A stretch of 64,000 nt of DNA from CALROG01 sp943369755 (GTDB lineage: Bacteria > Pseudomonadota > Gammaproteobacteria > Burkholderiales > Burkholderiaceae_C), in NCBI GenBank assembly GCA_943369755.1, contig CALROG020000004.1, positions 1 through 64,000 of the forward strand. The letters are read 5' to 3'. The notes beneath the pieces were generated by a model. The model did not search any database, was not told where the DNA came from, and saw only the letters and a program-made list of their open reading frames with translations. A program made the position numbers and the translations under genes. Below are positions 40,758-50,090 of the stretch, in pieces. The stretch's first letter is position 1, and every line of letters starts with the position of its first letter.

Positions 40758-41987
40758 ATGGCTGTGAATTTACCGGCTCCGCGCGCGGCGGACCTTCTCC
40801 CGGTTGCGGGCGTACGCATCGGCGTTGCTGAAGCGGGCATCCGCAAGGCCAACCGCAAAGACCTCACGGTGGTGCTGATCGACGAAGGGGCATCGGTGGC
40901 GGGGGTCTTCACGCGCAACCGTTTTTGCGCCGCGCCGGTGCAACTGTGCCGCGAGCATCTGGCCGCGGGCCACGGTATCCGTGCCATGGTCATCAATACC
41001 GGCAACGCCAATGCTGGTACCGGCCACGAAGGCCTGGTGCGCGCGCGCGCCACCTGTGTCGCGTTGGCGCGCATGCTGGAGATTTCGCCCGAGCAGGTGC
41101 TGCCGTTTTCAACCGGCGTGATCATGGAGCCACTGCCTGCCGAGCGGATTGCAGCGGGCTTGCCCGCCGCGCTGGCCGATGCCCGCGCAGACAACTGGTT
41201 GCGCGCGGCCGAGGGCATCATGACCACTGACACAGTTGCCAAGGCCTTCAGCGCGCAGGCGCTGGTAGATGGCGTTACGGTGCGCATCACCGGCATCAGC
41301 AAAGGCGCGGGCATGATCCGGCCCAATATGGCGACCATGTTGGGTTTCATGGCCACGGATGCGACTGTCGCACCCGCAGTCATGCACCAGTTGGCCACCG
41401 AACTGGCCGAGGGCTCTTTTAACCGCGTGACAGTGGACGGCGACACCTCCACCAATGACTCTTTTGTGGTGATTGCTACCAACAAAGCCACGCATGCGAC
41501 CATCACATCGCTGCAAAGCGCGGCGGGCCAGGCGCTCAAGGCAGCGATGCTGGAGGTGGCGCGCAAGCTGGCGCAGGCCATCGTGCGGGACGGCGAGGGG
41601 GCTACCAAGTTCATCGCGGTGCGGGTGGAAGGCGGCAAGACCGCCGACGAATGCCGCAAGGTGGCCTATGCCGTTGCCCATTCGCCGCTGGTCAAGACGG
41701 CTTTTTTTGCGAGTGACCCGAACCTGGGCCGCATTCTTGCGGCTGTGGGCTACGCCGGCATTGACGACCTCGACCAGACCCGGATTGACCTGTACCTGGA
41801 CGATGTGCATGTTGCCGTGAACGGCGGCCGCAACCCGGCTTACCGTGAGGAAGACGGTCAGCGTGTGATGAAGCAAAGCGAGATCACGGTGCGCGTGTTG
41901 CTGGGCCGTGGTGGCCACGCAGACACCATATGGACTTGTGACCTCAGCCATGATTACGTGAGCATCAATGCGGATTACCGGTCATGA
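40758..41987 (+). CDS. argJ: Bifunctional glutamate N-acetyltransferase/amino-acid acetyltransferase
   Basis: Ornithine acetyltransferase of the cyclic arginine pathway. 409 residues with the family motifs VVINTGNANAGTG, STGVIMEPLP, KGAGMIRPNMATMLGFMATDA containing the self-cleavage site before Thr (around residue 193), NRVTVDGDTSTNDSF and SGDGEGATKF-like RDGEGATKF. Normally cleaved into alpha and beta chains. Preceded by AAAGAGAACCTGAC; followed, with a 4-base overlap, by the DUF815 ATPase. Confidence 0.97.
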   Translation: MAVNLPAPRAADLLPVAGVRIGVAEAGIRKANRKDLTVVLIDEGASVAGVFTRNRFCAAPVQLCREHLAAGHGIRAMVINTGNANAGTGHEGLVRARATCVALARMLEISPEQVLPFSTGVIMEPLPAERIAAGLPAALADARADNWLRAAEGIMTTDTVAKAFSAQALVDGVTVRITGISKGAGMIRPNMATMLGFMATDATVAPAVMHQLATELAEGSFNRVTVDGDTSTNDSFVVIATNKATHATITSLQSAAGQALKAAMLEVARKLAQAIVRDGEGATKFIAVRVEGGKTADECRKVAYAVAHSPLVKTAFFASDPNLGRILAAVGYAGIDDLDQTRIDLYLDDVHVAVNGGRNPAYREEDGQRVMKQSEITVRVLLGRGGHADTIWTCDLSHDYVSINADYRS

Positions 41988-42862
41988 ATGAGAAGTTTGA
42001 ACAGCTGCTGGAGCGCGCCCATCAACTGATTGCGCGCATCGAGTCCGTGCTGCCCCAGCCATTGACTGCGCCAGACTGGGGCAACTACATCGCCTGGCGC
42101 TACCGCAAGCGCAGCTCGGGCCACGGGACGCTGGAGCCAGTTCGCCATGTGGCGGCGATGCGCTTGAGTGACCTGCAGGAAATTGACCTCCAAAAGGAAA
42201 AGATCCAGCGCAACACACTGCAGTTTGTTCAAGGGCTTCCGGCCAACAACGTGTTGCTCACGGGTGCGCGCGGCACCGGCAAATCGTCACTGATCAAGGC
42301 CTGCCTGAACGAATACGCGGCGCAGGGGCTGCGCCTGATTGAAGTCGACAAGACCGATCTGATTGACCTGCCCGATATCGTCGAGGTGGTTGCGGGTCGG
42401 GCTGAGAAATTCGTGGTGTTTTGCGACGACCTGAGCTTTGAAGACGGCGAGCCTGGCTACAAGGCCCTCAAGTCGATTCTTGACGGTTCGGTGGCGGCGG
42501 CAACACCCAACGTGTTGATTTACGCGACCAGCAATCGGCGCCATCTGCTGCCTGAATACATGAAAGAGAACCTCAGCTACACCCATACCGACGATGGTGA
42601 AGTGCATCCTGGTGAGGTGGTGGAAGAAAAAATCTCGCTGTCTGAGCGTTTTGGACTCTGGGTCAGCTTCTATCCGTTCAGTCAGGACGAATACCTTGCC
42701 ATCACCGCCCAGTGGCTGGGCTCATTCGGTGTGTCGGCTTCGGCCATCGTGGCGGCGCGCGCCGAGGCCCTGGTCTGGGCGCTGGAGCGCGGCTCACGCA
42801 GCGGCCGGGTGGCGTACCAGTTCGCCCGTGACTATGCCGGAAAACACGCGGGCGCAGCATGA
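41984..42862 (+). CDS. DUF815 AAA-type ATPase
   Basis: 292 residues. P-loop GARGTGKSSLIKA near residue 92, Walker B FVVFCDDLSFE, sensor-like YATSNRRHLLPE and a C-terminal helical lid. The family is conserved in many proteobacteria and has no firmly established function. Start overlaps the argJ stop and its stop overlaps the mutT start (ATGA), so argJ-DUF815-mutT is a tightly coupled unit, a common arrangement in Burkholderiales. Confidence 0.92.
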   Translation: MNEKFEQLLERAHQLIARIESVLPQPLTAPDWGNYIAWRYRKRSSGHGTLEPVRHVAAMRLSDLQEIDLQKEKIQRNTLQFVQGLPANNVLLTGARGTGKSSLIKACLNEYAAQGLRLIEVDKTDLIDLPDIVEVVAGRAEKFVVFCDDLSFEDGEPGYKALKSILDGSVAAATPNVLIYATSNRRHLLPEYMKENLSYTHTDDGEVHPGEVVEEKISLSERFGLWVSFYPFSQDEYLAITAQWLGSFGVSASAIVAARAEALVWALERGSRSGRVAYQFARDYAGKHAGAA

Positions 42863-43362
42863 ACCAGCCCTTGGTGGCTGACGGCGAGCGGCCTCGGGAA
42901 GGCGGGCCTGAGCGCAAAGAGGTCGATGTCGCGGTGGGCGTGCTGATTCGGGCCGACGGCGCGTTTTTGCTGACTTCGCGTCCGCAAGGCAAGGTCTACG
43001 CGGATTACTGGGAGTTTCCCGGCGGCAAGCTTGAGATCGGTGAAACGGTTGAACAAGCACTGCGGCGCGAGTTGCAGGAAGAAATTGGCATCAGCATCGG
43101 TACCGTTGAGCCCTGGCGAGTGGAGCGGGTCGACTACCCTCACGCGCTGGTGAAGCTGAACTTTTGCAAGGTGCGTGACTGGACAGGCGAACTTCACATG
43201 CGTGAGGGGCAGCAGTTTGCCTGGCAGCAGCTACCGGTGCAGGTTAGCCCGATATTGCCAGGCACCCTCCCGGTGCTTGACTGGTTTGCGGTCGAGCGCG
43301 GCCATCAAGGCGCTACATTTTCTATAGCGGCTCAAGCATATTCCACGCGGGCTACAGCCTAG
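42859..43362 (+). CDS. mutT: 8-oxo-dGTP diphosphatase MutT (Nudix)
   Basis: Removes oxidised dGTP from the nucleotide pool. 167 residues with the full Nudix box GGKLEIGETVEQALRREL plus QEEIGI (55-78). The last 17 residues (FSIAAQAYSTRATA region, 151-167) and the stop codon are encoded by dispersed element copy E, after LPVLDWFAVERG where other MutT proteins end, so the repeat probably replaced or extended the natural C-terminus. The gene converges with yacG, 2 bases apart. Confidence 0.9.
   Translation: MNQPLVADGERPREGGPERKEVDVAVGVLIRADGAFLLTSRPQGKVYADYWEFPGGKLEIGETVEQALRRELQEEIGISIGTVEPWRVERVDYPHALVKLNFCKVRDWTGELHMREGQQFAWQQLPVQVSPILPGTLPVLDWFAVERGHQGATFSIAAQAYSTRATA
43310..43360 (-). repeat. 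51-bp dispersed element, copy E, at the mutT 3' end
   Basis: On the minus strand: GGCTGTAGCCCGCGTGGAAT, GCTTGAGCCGCTAT and TGTAGC, nearly the same as copy C. It encodes the C-terminus of MutT on the plus strand. Confidence 0.8.
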
Positions 43363-43364
43363 TT

Positions 43365-43562
43365 TTATTGAATCCTGGGGTCACCGAAGGGCTTATCTTC
43401 GATGGGCGTTTCAGTGGGCAGCCGAAAGCTCTCGCTGGCCCAGGCACCCAGGTCAAGGTTCTTGCAACGCTCGCTACAGAACGGCCGGAAACGGTTGGTT
43501 GCGGCGTAAATGCTTTCGCCGGCACAGCCGGGGCACGGGACGATTCTCGGCTCGACGCTCAT
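43365..43562 (-). CDS. yacG: DNA gyrase inhibitor/zinc-binding protein YacG
   Basis: 65 residues, normal family length. Four-cysteine zinc site: Cys10, Cys13 (CPGC), Cys29 and Cys33 (CSERCK), followed by LDLGAWASESFRLP, a YacG hallmark. In E. coli it inhibits gyrase by binding GyrB. Lies directly after zapD (stop of zapD at 43564), part of pilBCD-coaE-zapD-yacG. Confidence 0.94.
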   Translation of the reverse strand: MSVEPRIVPCPGCAGESIYAATNRFRPFCSERCKNLDLGAWASESFRLPTETPIEDKPFGDPRIQ

Positions 43563-43563
43563 T

Positions 43564-44319
43564 TCAGGAACAAAGGGTCAACTCGAAAGCTGCGTCTTCA
43601 TTGCTGGCATGCAGTCGGTCGTCGACCTCGTGGCGCATCAGGCGCACCGAGACGATCAACCGGTTGCCGCTGATTTCCGGCACCAGCCCCAGCGCTTCAT
43701 CGATGCGCAAGCGCAGCAACTGGAAGGTGCGCCCCTGAGGCAGGTTTTGTTGCAACTGGCCGCCGGTGGCAATGACTTTTTGGGGCGCACCTGAGTCTCG
43801 CAGCAGTTTGAGCAACAGGTGAATTGACTCCGCCAGGGGGCTGAGCTTGGCTCCCCAGCGCTCGAGGTCGGCGCGGCGCGATTCGCTGGAGCGATGTTGC
43901 CAGGCGAAATAGGCAGGGAGGTCGAATTCGCAGGTACCACCAGGGATGCCCACGCGGCTGCGAATGCTCATCAGCCAGTCGTTCTCGGTGAGCGACTGGC
44001 CCGCCTTGCCAGGCAGATTGTTCAGTGCCGAAAAGCAGCCATCGAGCTTTGCGACTACTTCGTCGAGCACGGCTTCCGATATGGCCGGGTTGCCACGATA
44101 ACCGTTGAGAATCTGCTTCTGCTTTTCAAGGTCCTTCATCACGTCTGACTTCAGGTCGGCGCGCGCCGCGACGTCCATGACCTCAAAGATCGTGATCAGG
44201 GCGTAATGGTGGTCAATCGCCCCATCGCGGCGGACCAGCTCACCCAGGCGCTCAAACAGATGTTCAAGCCTCAAATAGGTGCGTATGCGTTCGTTAAAGG
44301 GGTATTCGTACAGGATCAC
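43564..44319 (-). CDS. zapD: Cell division protein ZapD
   Basis: Cross-links FtsZ filaments at the division ring. 251 residues with ILYEYPFNERIRTYLRLEHLFERL, IFEVMDVAARADLKSDVMKDLEKQ and SIPGGTC-like VGIPGGTCEFDLPAYFAWQ. Two starts are possible. GTG 44319 has GGAAG seven bases upstream and gives the family-like N-terminus; ATG 44346 overlaps the coaE stop (ATGA) and adds nine residues. I prefer GTG, with modest confidence. Confidence 0.9.
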   Translation of the reverse strand: MILYEYPFNERIRTYLRLEHLFERLGELVRRDGAIDHHYALITIFEVMDVAARADLKSDVMKDLEKQKQILNGYRGNPAISEAVLDEVVAKLDGCFSALNNLPGKAGQSLTENDWLMSIRSRVGIPGGTCEFDLPAYFAWQHRSSESRRADLERWGAKLSPLAESIHLLLKLLRDSGAPQKVIATGGQLQQNLPQGRTFQLLRLRIDEALGLVPEISGNRLIVSVRLMRHEVDDRLHASNEDAAFELTLCS

Positions 44320-44342
44320 GTGGCAGCTTCCATCGGGCGCAA

Positions 44343-44942
44343 TCATAGCCCGAAGCGTGCGGCCAATTGAGCCACTTCGCTTCGCAATTGATCCAGCGTT
44401 ATGCCGTCGTTGAAGATCACGCAATCTGCTGCGCCAAGGCGCAAGGCACGTGGCGCTTGCGCTGCCATCACGCCTTCAACCGCTGGGCGGCTGAGGCTGC
44501 TGCGTGCCATCACGCGGGTGATCTGTGTCAAAGTGCTGCAGTCCACCACCAGCACCTGGTCAAGCTGGCGGCGCCAGCGGCCGGACTCCACCAACAGGGG
44601 GATGTCAAACACCGAGCAGGCGCTGCCGCTGTCCACAGCCGCCCCCGCTTGCCGCTCAATGGCCTGCCCCACCAGCGGGTGCACGATGGCCTCAAGGCGT
44701 TGCTTGGCGGCGCCATCGCCAAACGCCAGTTCACGCATGCGGTTGCGGTCCAGCGCGCCGTCTGCGGTGATGAAGTGGGTGCCGAACGCGGCGCGAATCG
44801 GGTCAATGGCCGCGCCCCCGGGGGCGGTGACGGTGCGGGCAATGGCGTCAGCGTCAATCAGCACCGCACCGTGCTGCGCCAGCATGGCGGCCACCGTACT
44901 CTTGCCACTGCCAATCCCGCCGGTCAGGCCCAGGCGCAGCAT
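44343..44942 (-). CDS. coaE: Dephospho-CoA kinase
   Basis: Last step of coenzyme A synthesis. 199 residues: P-loop LGLTGGIGSGKSTVA (8-16), DADAIART, HPLVGQAIE, FDIPLLVESGRW and VDCSTLTQITRVMAR. The usual length. ATG 44942 chosen; the longer frame runs into pilD. Follows pilD by 8 bases. Confidence 0.95.
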   Translation of the reverse strand: MLRLGLTGGIGSGKSTVAAMLAQHGAVLIDADAIARTVTAPGGAAIDPIRAAFGTHFITADGALDRNRMRELAFGDGAAKQRLEAIVHPLVGQAIERQAGAAVDSGSACSVFDIPLLVESGRWRRQLDQVLVVDCSTLTQITRVMARSSLSRPAVEGVMAAQAPRALRLGAADCVIFNDGITLDQLRSEVAQLAARFGL

Positions 44943-44950
44943 CGCCACCG

Positions 44951-45790
44951 CTACAAGCCCACAAAGCGCAGGATAGCCCCTGGGCCGAAGACCATGGCGG
45001 TGAGCCCTCCCAAGGCGAGGAAGGGGCCAAACGGCACATAGCCGCCTTCGCGCAAGCCGCTGCTGAATTTCATGGTGATGCCGACCACGGCACCAATGAC
45101 CGATGCCATGAGGATGATTGGCACCAGCGCCTGCCAACCAAACCATGCTCCAAGCGCCGCAAAAAGCTTGAAGTCGCCATAGCCCATGCCTTCCTTGCCG
45201 GTCAACAACTTGAAGGCCTGGTAGACCGACCAGAGTGACAGGTACCCGGCAACCGCACCCCAGATGGCGTCAGTCAGGGGCAACGGCGTCCAGCGCAAGG
45301 TGGCAGCAATCAGCCCGGCCCAGAGCAGTGGCAAAGTGATGTCGTCTGGCAGCAGCGTGGTGTCCCAGTCAATCAAAGTGAGCGCTACGAGCGCCGCGGA
45401 AAATCCGCACCAGGCCAGGCCGGTTGGTGTGAAGCCCCAGCGCCAGATGCAAAAGGCAAAGAGTACGCCAGTAGCCAGCTCAACGCCCGGATAACGCAGG
45501 CTGAGCGCAGCTTTGCAGGCCGAACAGCGCGCGCGTAACCCAACGTAGCTGAGCACCGGAATGTTCTCGTACCAGCGAATCATGTGGCCACAGTGCTGGC
45601 AATGGGAGCGCGGTACCAGCAGGTTGAATGGCTTGTCGGCCGCAACTTCCTTGCCCTGGAGTTCCGCGCATTCAGCCGTCCACTGGCGCTCCAGCATCTT
45701 GGGCAAACGGTAGATGACAACATTCAGGAAGCTGCCCACCAGCAGTCCCAGGAGGCCGCCGAGCGCTGCGTCAATACCGGGCGCGAGCAT
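44951..45790 (-). CDS. pilD: Prepilin peptidase/N-methyltransferase PilD
   Basis: Inner-membrane aspartic protease that cleaves and N-methylates type IV prepilins and type II pseudopilins. 279 residues: GSFLNVVIYRLP near the start, the zinc-binding CQHC and CSAC pairs in the cytoplasmic loop, then LIDWDTTLLPDD and GMGYGDFKL with the two catalytic aspartates. About eight hydrophobic segments. Its start overlaps the pilC stop by one base; pilB-pilC-pilD-coaE form one run. Confidence 0.95.
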   Translation of the reverse strand: MLAPGIDAALGGLLGLLVGSFLNVVIYRLPKMLERQWTAECAELQGKEVAADKPFNLLVPRSHCQHCGHMIRWYENIPVLSYVGLRARCSACKAALSLRYPGVELATGVLFAFCIWRWGFTPTGLAWCGFSAALVALTLIDWDTTLLPDDITLPLLWAGLIAATLRWTPLPLTDAIWGAVAGYLSLWSVYQAFKLLTGKEGMGYGDFKLFAALGAWFGWQALVPIILMASVIGAVVGITMKFSSGLREGGYVPFGPFLALGGLTAMVFGPGAILRFVGL

Positions 45791-47004
45791 TAAGTAACTT
45801 GACCAAGCTTGAAAATCGGCAGGTACATTGCTACGACGATGCCGCCGATCAACCCGCCCAGAAAAACGATGATGATTGGCTCCATCAGGCTGGACAGGCC
45901 GGCGACCATGTCGTCAACTTCAGCTTCATAGAAGTCGGCGGCCTTTCCCAGCATGTGGTCGATCGAGCCTGACTCCTCGCCAATAGCGCACATCTGTAGG
46001 ACCATGGTCGGGAAAACATTGGCGTTTGTCATTGCGACCGTCAAACTAGTGCCCGTGGAAACTTCTTGCTGTATCTTTTCAGTGGCCTTTGCGTACACCG
46101 AATTGCCGGATGCGCCTCCTACCGAGTCAAGCGCTTCGACCAGCGGTACGCCCGCTGCAAACATGGTTGCGAGGGTTCGCGTCCACCTGGCAATGACTGA
46201 TTTGTAGACAAGCAGTCCAAAGACCGGCAGTTTTAGCATCACACGGTCCATGAACATTTGCACTTTCTCGCTGCGTTTCCAGGCCTGCATGAAAAAGTAG
46301 AGTCCGCCACCGATACCTCCAAAAATCAACCACCAGAACTTGACAAATATCTCACTCATGCCAATCACAAACAGCGTCGGAGCCGGCAGGTCTGCACCGA
46401 ACGACGTGAATACTTCCTTAAACGCCGGTATCACAAAGATCATGATCACTGCCACAACGACAAACGCCACGACCACCACCGAGATCGGGTACATCAACGC
46501 GGATTTGATCTTGGACTTGATGGCTTCGGTCTTTTCCATGTAGACCGCCAGGCGGTCCAGCAGGGCCTCCAGAATACCGGCGGCTTCCCCGGCTTCCACC
46601 AGGTTGCAATACAGGTTGTCAAAGTAAAGCGGGTACTTTCGAAATGCCGCCGACAAGGATGTGCCGGTCTCCACGTCAGTACGGATGTCGTTGAGCAACT
46701 TGGTCACGCTGGCATTGGCATTGCCGCGGCCAACGATGTCAAACGCCTGTAGCAGGGGCACGCCGGCCTTCATCATGGTGGCGAGCTGGCGGGTGAAAAT
46801 GGACAGATCTTTGGTACGAATCTTCTGCCCCGAGCGCATGCGCCGCTTCTTGATCTTGCTTGGCGTGATGCCCTGACGGCGCAGCGAGGCGGTGACCTGG
46901 TTCTCTCCGGCCGCGCGGGTTTCTCCACGCACCTGCTTGCCGTTGCGGTCGCGGCCTTCCCATTCGAAGACGAATTCAGTGACTTTGCTTGCGGCAGTTG
47001 CCAT
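45790..47004 (-). CDS. pilC: Type IV pilus inner-membrane platform protein PilC
   Basis: 404 residues, family length. Two T2SF domains, each ending with membrane segments: FTRQLATMMKAGVPLLQAFDIV, LEALLDRLAVYMEKTEAIKSKIKSALMYP, WTRTLATMFAAGVPLVEALDSVGG and the C-terminal SLMEPIIIVFLGGLIGGIVVAMYLPIF. It connects the PilB motor to the growing pilus. Thirty-two bases after pilB. Confidence 0.96.
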   Translation of the reverse strand: MATAASKVTEFVFEWEGRDRNGKQVRGETRAAGENQVTASLRRQGITPSKIKKRRMRSGQKIRTKDLSIFTRQLATMMKAGVPLLQAFDIVGRGNANASVTKLLNDIRTDVETGTSLSAAFRKYPLYFDNLYCNLVEAGEAAGILEALLDRLAVYMEKTEAIKSKIKSALMYPISVVVVAFVVVAVIMIFVIPAFKEVFTSFGADLPAPTLFVIGMSEIFVKFWWLIFGGIGGGLYFFMQAWKRSEKVQMFMDRVMLKLPVFGLLVYKSVIARWTRTLATMFAAGVPLVEALDSVGGASGNSVYAKATEKIQQEVSTGTSLTVAMTNANVFPTMVLQMCAIGEESGSIDHMLGKAADFYEAEVDDMVAGLSSLMEPIIIVFLGGLIGGIVVAMYLPIFKLGQVT

Positions 47005-47036
47005 GGTCTTCGATGCTCCTTGTGCCCTGCGGCTTG

Positions 47037-48779
47037 TTACTGCTCATTGGTGCAGCCCAGCACTTCTTCCAGGGAAGTCATGCCCATGCGCACCTTATGC
47101 AACCCCGACTCGCGCAGACTGCGAACCCCTTCGCGCCGGGCCTGTTCTGCGATATCCATCGAGCTGCCGTCGCGCAGGATGATGCGCTGGATTTCTTCGC
47201 TGATTGGCATCACCTGGTAGATGCCCACGCGCCCCTTGTATCCGTTGTTGCACATCGAGCAACCCACCGGGCGATAGGGGGTCCAACTGCCGTCAACATC
47301 CTCTTCCTTGAAGCCGGCCTCAAGCAGGGTCTCATGCGGAATGTCTGCCGCCGCCTTGCAGTTGACACAAAGGCGGCGCGCCAGCCGCTGCGCGGTGATC
47401 AGAATCACGCTTGACGCAATATTGAATGGGGCGATGCCCATGTTACGCATCCGCGTGAGTGTGGTCGGCGCGTCGTTCGTGTGCAGGGTGGAAAGCACAA
47501 GGTGGCCAGTCTGTGCCGCCTTGATCGAAATATCGGCGGTTTCAAGGTCCCGAATTTCGCCCACCATGATGACGTCTGGATCCTGCCGCAGAAAAGACTT
47601 GAGCGCGGCCGCGAAGGTCAAGCCCGCCTTTTCATTGACGTTGACCTGGTTGATGCCTGGCATGTTGATTTCCGAGGGGTCTTCGGCCGTGGAAATATTG
47701 ACACCAGGCTTGTTCAGCAGGTTCAGGCAGGTGTAGAGCGACACAGTTTTGCCGGAGCCCGTTGGCCCGGTCACCAGTACCATGCCATAGGGGCGCTGCA
47801 CGGCGGCGAGCAAACGCTCTTTTTCCTCGGGTTCGTATCCCAGTGCCTCGATACCCAGCCGGGCACTGCTGGGGTCAAGAATCCGGATCACGATCTTCTC
47901 GCCAAACAGCGTAGGCAGGGTGCTGACCCGGAAATCAATAACCCGGTCCGGGCCAACCTTGAGCTTCATGCGCCCGTCTTGTGGCACCCGTTTCTCGGAA
48001 ATGTCCATCCGTGAAATAACCTTGATCCGGGAGGCCAGCTTGTCCTTGATGGCAACCGGTGGCGACGCAATCTCGCGCAATTCTCCGTCAATACGAAAGC
48101 GCACGCGGTAGGTGTGTTCGTAGGGCTCGAAATGCAGGTCGGACGCCCGCATGCCAAATGCGTCGAGCAGCATCTTGTGCAGGAACTTGACAACCGGCGC
48201 GTCCTCGACCTCCGAGGTGGCGGTCTTGTCGTCTTCATCGACCACGGAGGAATCCATGGTGGATTCATCAAACTCGAAGTCGTCGCCGATGATGCTGTCC
48301 ATCGCCTCGGTCGCGGTCGTCGCGCTGGCCTCGACCATTTTGGACAGTTTGTCGTATTCCGCGATGATCCAGTCCACGCCCATCTGGGTCGCGAATTTGA
48401 TTTTTTCCGCTGCCTGCGCGTCTGATGGGTCGGCCGTGGCAACGATTAGGCGGTTGCCGCGTTTGCTGAGCACAACGACCTTGTAGGCCTGGCACAACTT
48501 GGTATCCAGCAGGTTTTTCGGCAGGCGTTGCAGGTCTATGGCGTCGAGGTCGAGCAATGGCGCGCCGAACGCGGCCGACATGGTGTGCGCCAGGTCTGAG
48601 GCAGAGACAGCACCCGAACCGGTCAGCTCGGCTATGAAATTTGTCCGGTTCGTCTGCGCCTTGCGATAAACCTCTTCGGCCGACTTCTGCCCCAGTTTGC
48701 CTGCAGACACCAGTGCTCTCGCCAAGCCGGGCAGGGCGAGCGTGGGAGCTTCATTGACGGCAGAATCGACAGCGGCCAT
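47037..48779 (-). CDS. pilB: Type IV pilus assembly ATPase PilB
   Basis: Hexameric motor for pilus extension. 580 residues: N-terminal MshEN-like domain (about 1-150), then Walker A GPTGSGKTVSLY (about 337), Asp box, Walker B VGEIRDLETADI, His box LSTLHTNDAPTT and a tetracysteine zinc site CVNC and CSMC. All motifs intact. First gene of the pil run; tRNA-Pro follows on the same strand upstream. Confidence 0.96.
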   Translation of the reverse strand: MAAVDSAVNEAPTLALPGLARALVSAGKLGQKSAEEVYRKAQTNRTNFIAELTGSGAVSASDLAHTMSAAFGAPLLDLDAIDLQRLPKNLLDTKLCQAYKVVVLSKRGNRLIVATADPSDAQAAEKIKFATQMGVDWIIAEYDKLSKMVEASATTATEAMDSIIGDDFEFDESTMDSSVVDEDDKTATSEVEDAPVVKFLHKMLLDAFGMRASDLHFEPYEHTYRVRFRIDGELREIASPPVAIKDKLASRIKVISRMDISEKRVPQDGRMKLKVGPDRVIDFRVSTLPTLFGEKIVIRILDPSSARLGIEALGYEPEEKERLLAAVQRPYGMVLVTGPTGSGKTVSLYTCLNLLNKPGVNISTAEDPSEINMPGINQVNVNEKAGLTFAAALKSFLRQDPDVIMVGEIRDLETADISIKAAQTGHLVLSTLHTNDAPTTLTRMRNMGIAPFNIASSVILITAQRLARRLCVNCKAAADIPHETLLEAGFKEEDVDGSWTPYRPVGCSMCNNGYKGRVGIYQVMPISEEIQRIILRDGSSMDIAEQARREGVRSLRESGLHKVRMGMTSLEEVLGCTNEQ

Positions 48780-48902
48780 GAGGGCAATGTACTACGGGAA
48801 GGAAGGGTCCCAATCATCGCTGATTGAACTGACGCTGTAAATTGGCAATGCTGCGGACCGGGGTGGGCTGGCCTACACACAATCAGCGAAGAGAGGGGAA
48901 AT

Positions 48903-48981
<79 letters not shown>

Positions 48982-49017
48982 ATTGTGTATTGGTGACGGC
49001 CGGTGCCTGATGCGGGA

Positions 49018-50016
49018 TCAGGAGCGGCGCTCCAAAAGCTGAGCCGCTAATTGTAGCAAACCGTCGGTGTACGGGTTCGACGGTAGCCGTTGCGCGGCGT
49101 TCATCGCCCGGCGCGCTTCAGCAGCCGCGGCCTCACGTGTCACGTCGAGTGCGCCCGTACGCCGCACGATCTCAATGATGTGCTCGAGCTCGGTTTCCGA
49201 ACCCGATTCGATGGCGTTGCGAATGGTCTGGCGTTGCACTTGCGTGCCTCTGTGCATGGCGGCAATCAAGGGCAGCGTCGCTTTTCCCTCGCGCAGGTCG
49301 TCGCCCAGGTTCTTGCCCATCTCGCCGGCGTCACCGTCATAGTCAAGCAGGTCATCGATCACCTGAAACGCCGTGCCCAATGCCTGCCCGTAGTCAGCGC
49401 AAGCCTGTTCGACTTCGGGCCCGGCCTGGGCGAGCACGGCACCCAGCCGTGCGCTGGCTTCAAACAGCTTGGCTGTCTTGGACCGGATGACCAGAAGGTA
49501 TGCGGCTTCGTCCAGTGACGCGTCGTGCATGTTCATGAGCTGCAAAACCTCGCCCTCCGCAATCACGTTGGTGGCGTCAGCCAGAATCTGCATGATGCGC
49601 ATGTCGCCAGCATCCACCATCATCTGGAACGCCCGGGAGTACAGAAAGTCACCCACCAGCACGCTGGCTGGATTGCCGAAACTTTGGTTGGCGGTGGCAC
49701 GTCCGCGGCGCAGCGTGGAATCGTCCACCACGTCATCATGCAACAGGGTGGCGGTGTGGATGAACTCCACAACCGCGGCCAGGTTGAAGCGCTGGGCCGC
49801 CCGATATCCCAGTGCGCCGCATACCAGCAACAAGAGTACCGGGCGCAGGCGCTTGCCACCGGCCGCAATAATGTAGCGCGAGACTTCACCCACCAGCGGC
49901 ACGCCGGATGCGAGTCGCTGGGCGATTACCTTGTCGACTTCGCGCATGTCCGAAGCGATGAGGTCAAGTACGGTGTTGAGGCTGGCGGCAGGGACGGACA
50001 AGGCGGGATGGTCCAA
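49018..50016 (-). CDS. ispB: Polyprenyl diphosphate synthase (octaprenyl-PP synthase type)
   Basis: Makes the isoprenoid side chain of ubiquinone. About 332 residues with GGKRLRPVLLLL, first Asp-rich motif LLHDDVVDDSTLRRG, GDFLYSRAF and second motif FQVIDDLLDYDGD. The start is unclear: no ATG lies in the expected place; TTG 50016 and TTG 50001 are candidates, and ATG 49947 would remove conserved sequence. TATAAT on the minus strand at 50031-50026 suggests transcription starts very near 50018, so the mRNA leader would be very short. Divergent from rplU, a conserved pair in proteobacteria. Confidence 0.9.
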   Translation of the reverse strand: MDHPALSVPAASLNTVLDLIASDMREVDKVIAQRLASGVPLVGEVSRYIIAAGGKRLRPVLLLLVCGALGYRAAQRFNLAAVVEFIHTATLLHDDVVDDSTLRRGRATANQSFGNPASVLVGDFLYSRAFQMMVDAGDMRIMQILADATNVIAEGEVLQLMNMHDASLDEAAYLLVIRSKTAKLFEASARLGAVLAQAGPEVEQACADYGQALGTAFQVIDDLLDYDGDAGEMGKNLGDDLREGKATLPLIAAMHRGTQVQRQTIRNAIESGSETELEHIIEIVRRTGALDVTREAAAAEARRAMNAAQRLPSNPYTDGLLQLAAQLLERRS

Positions 50017-50090
50017 AGTTGTCGGATTATAGAAAGCCTCAACCGATTGAGCAGTGGTCGCTAAGAGCTTGATGTTAGTGGCCGCAAACC

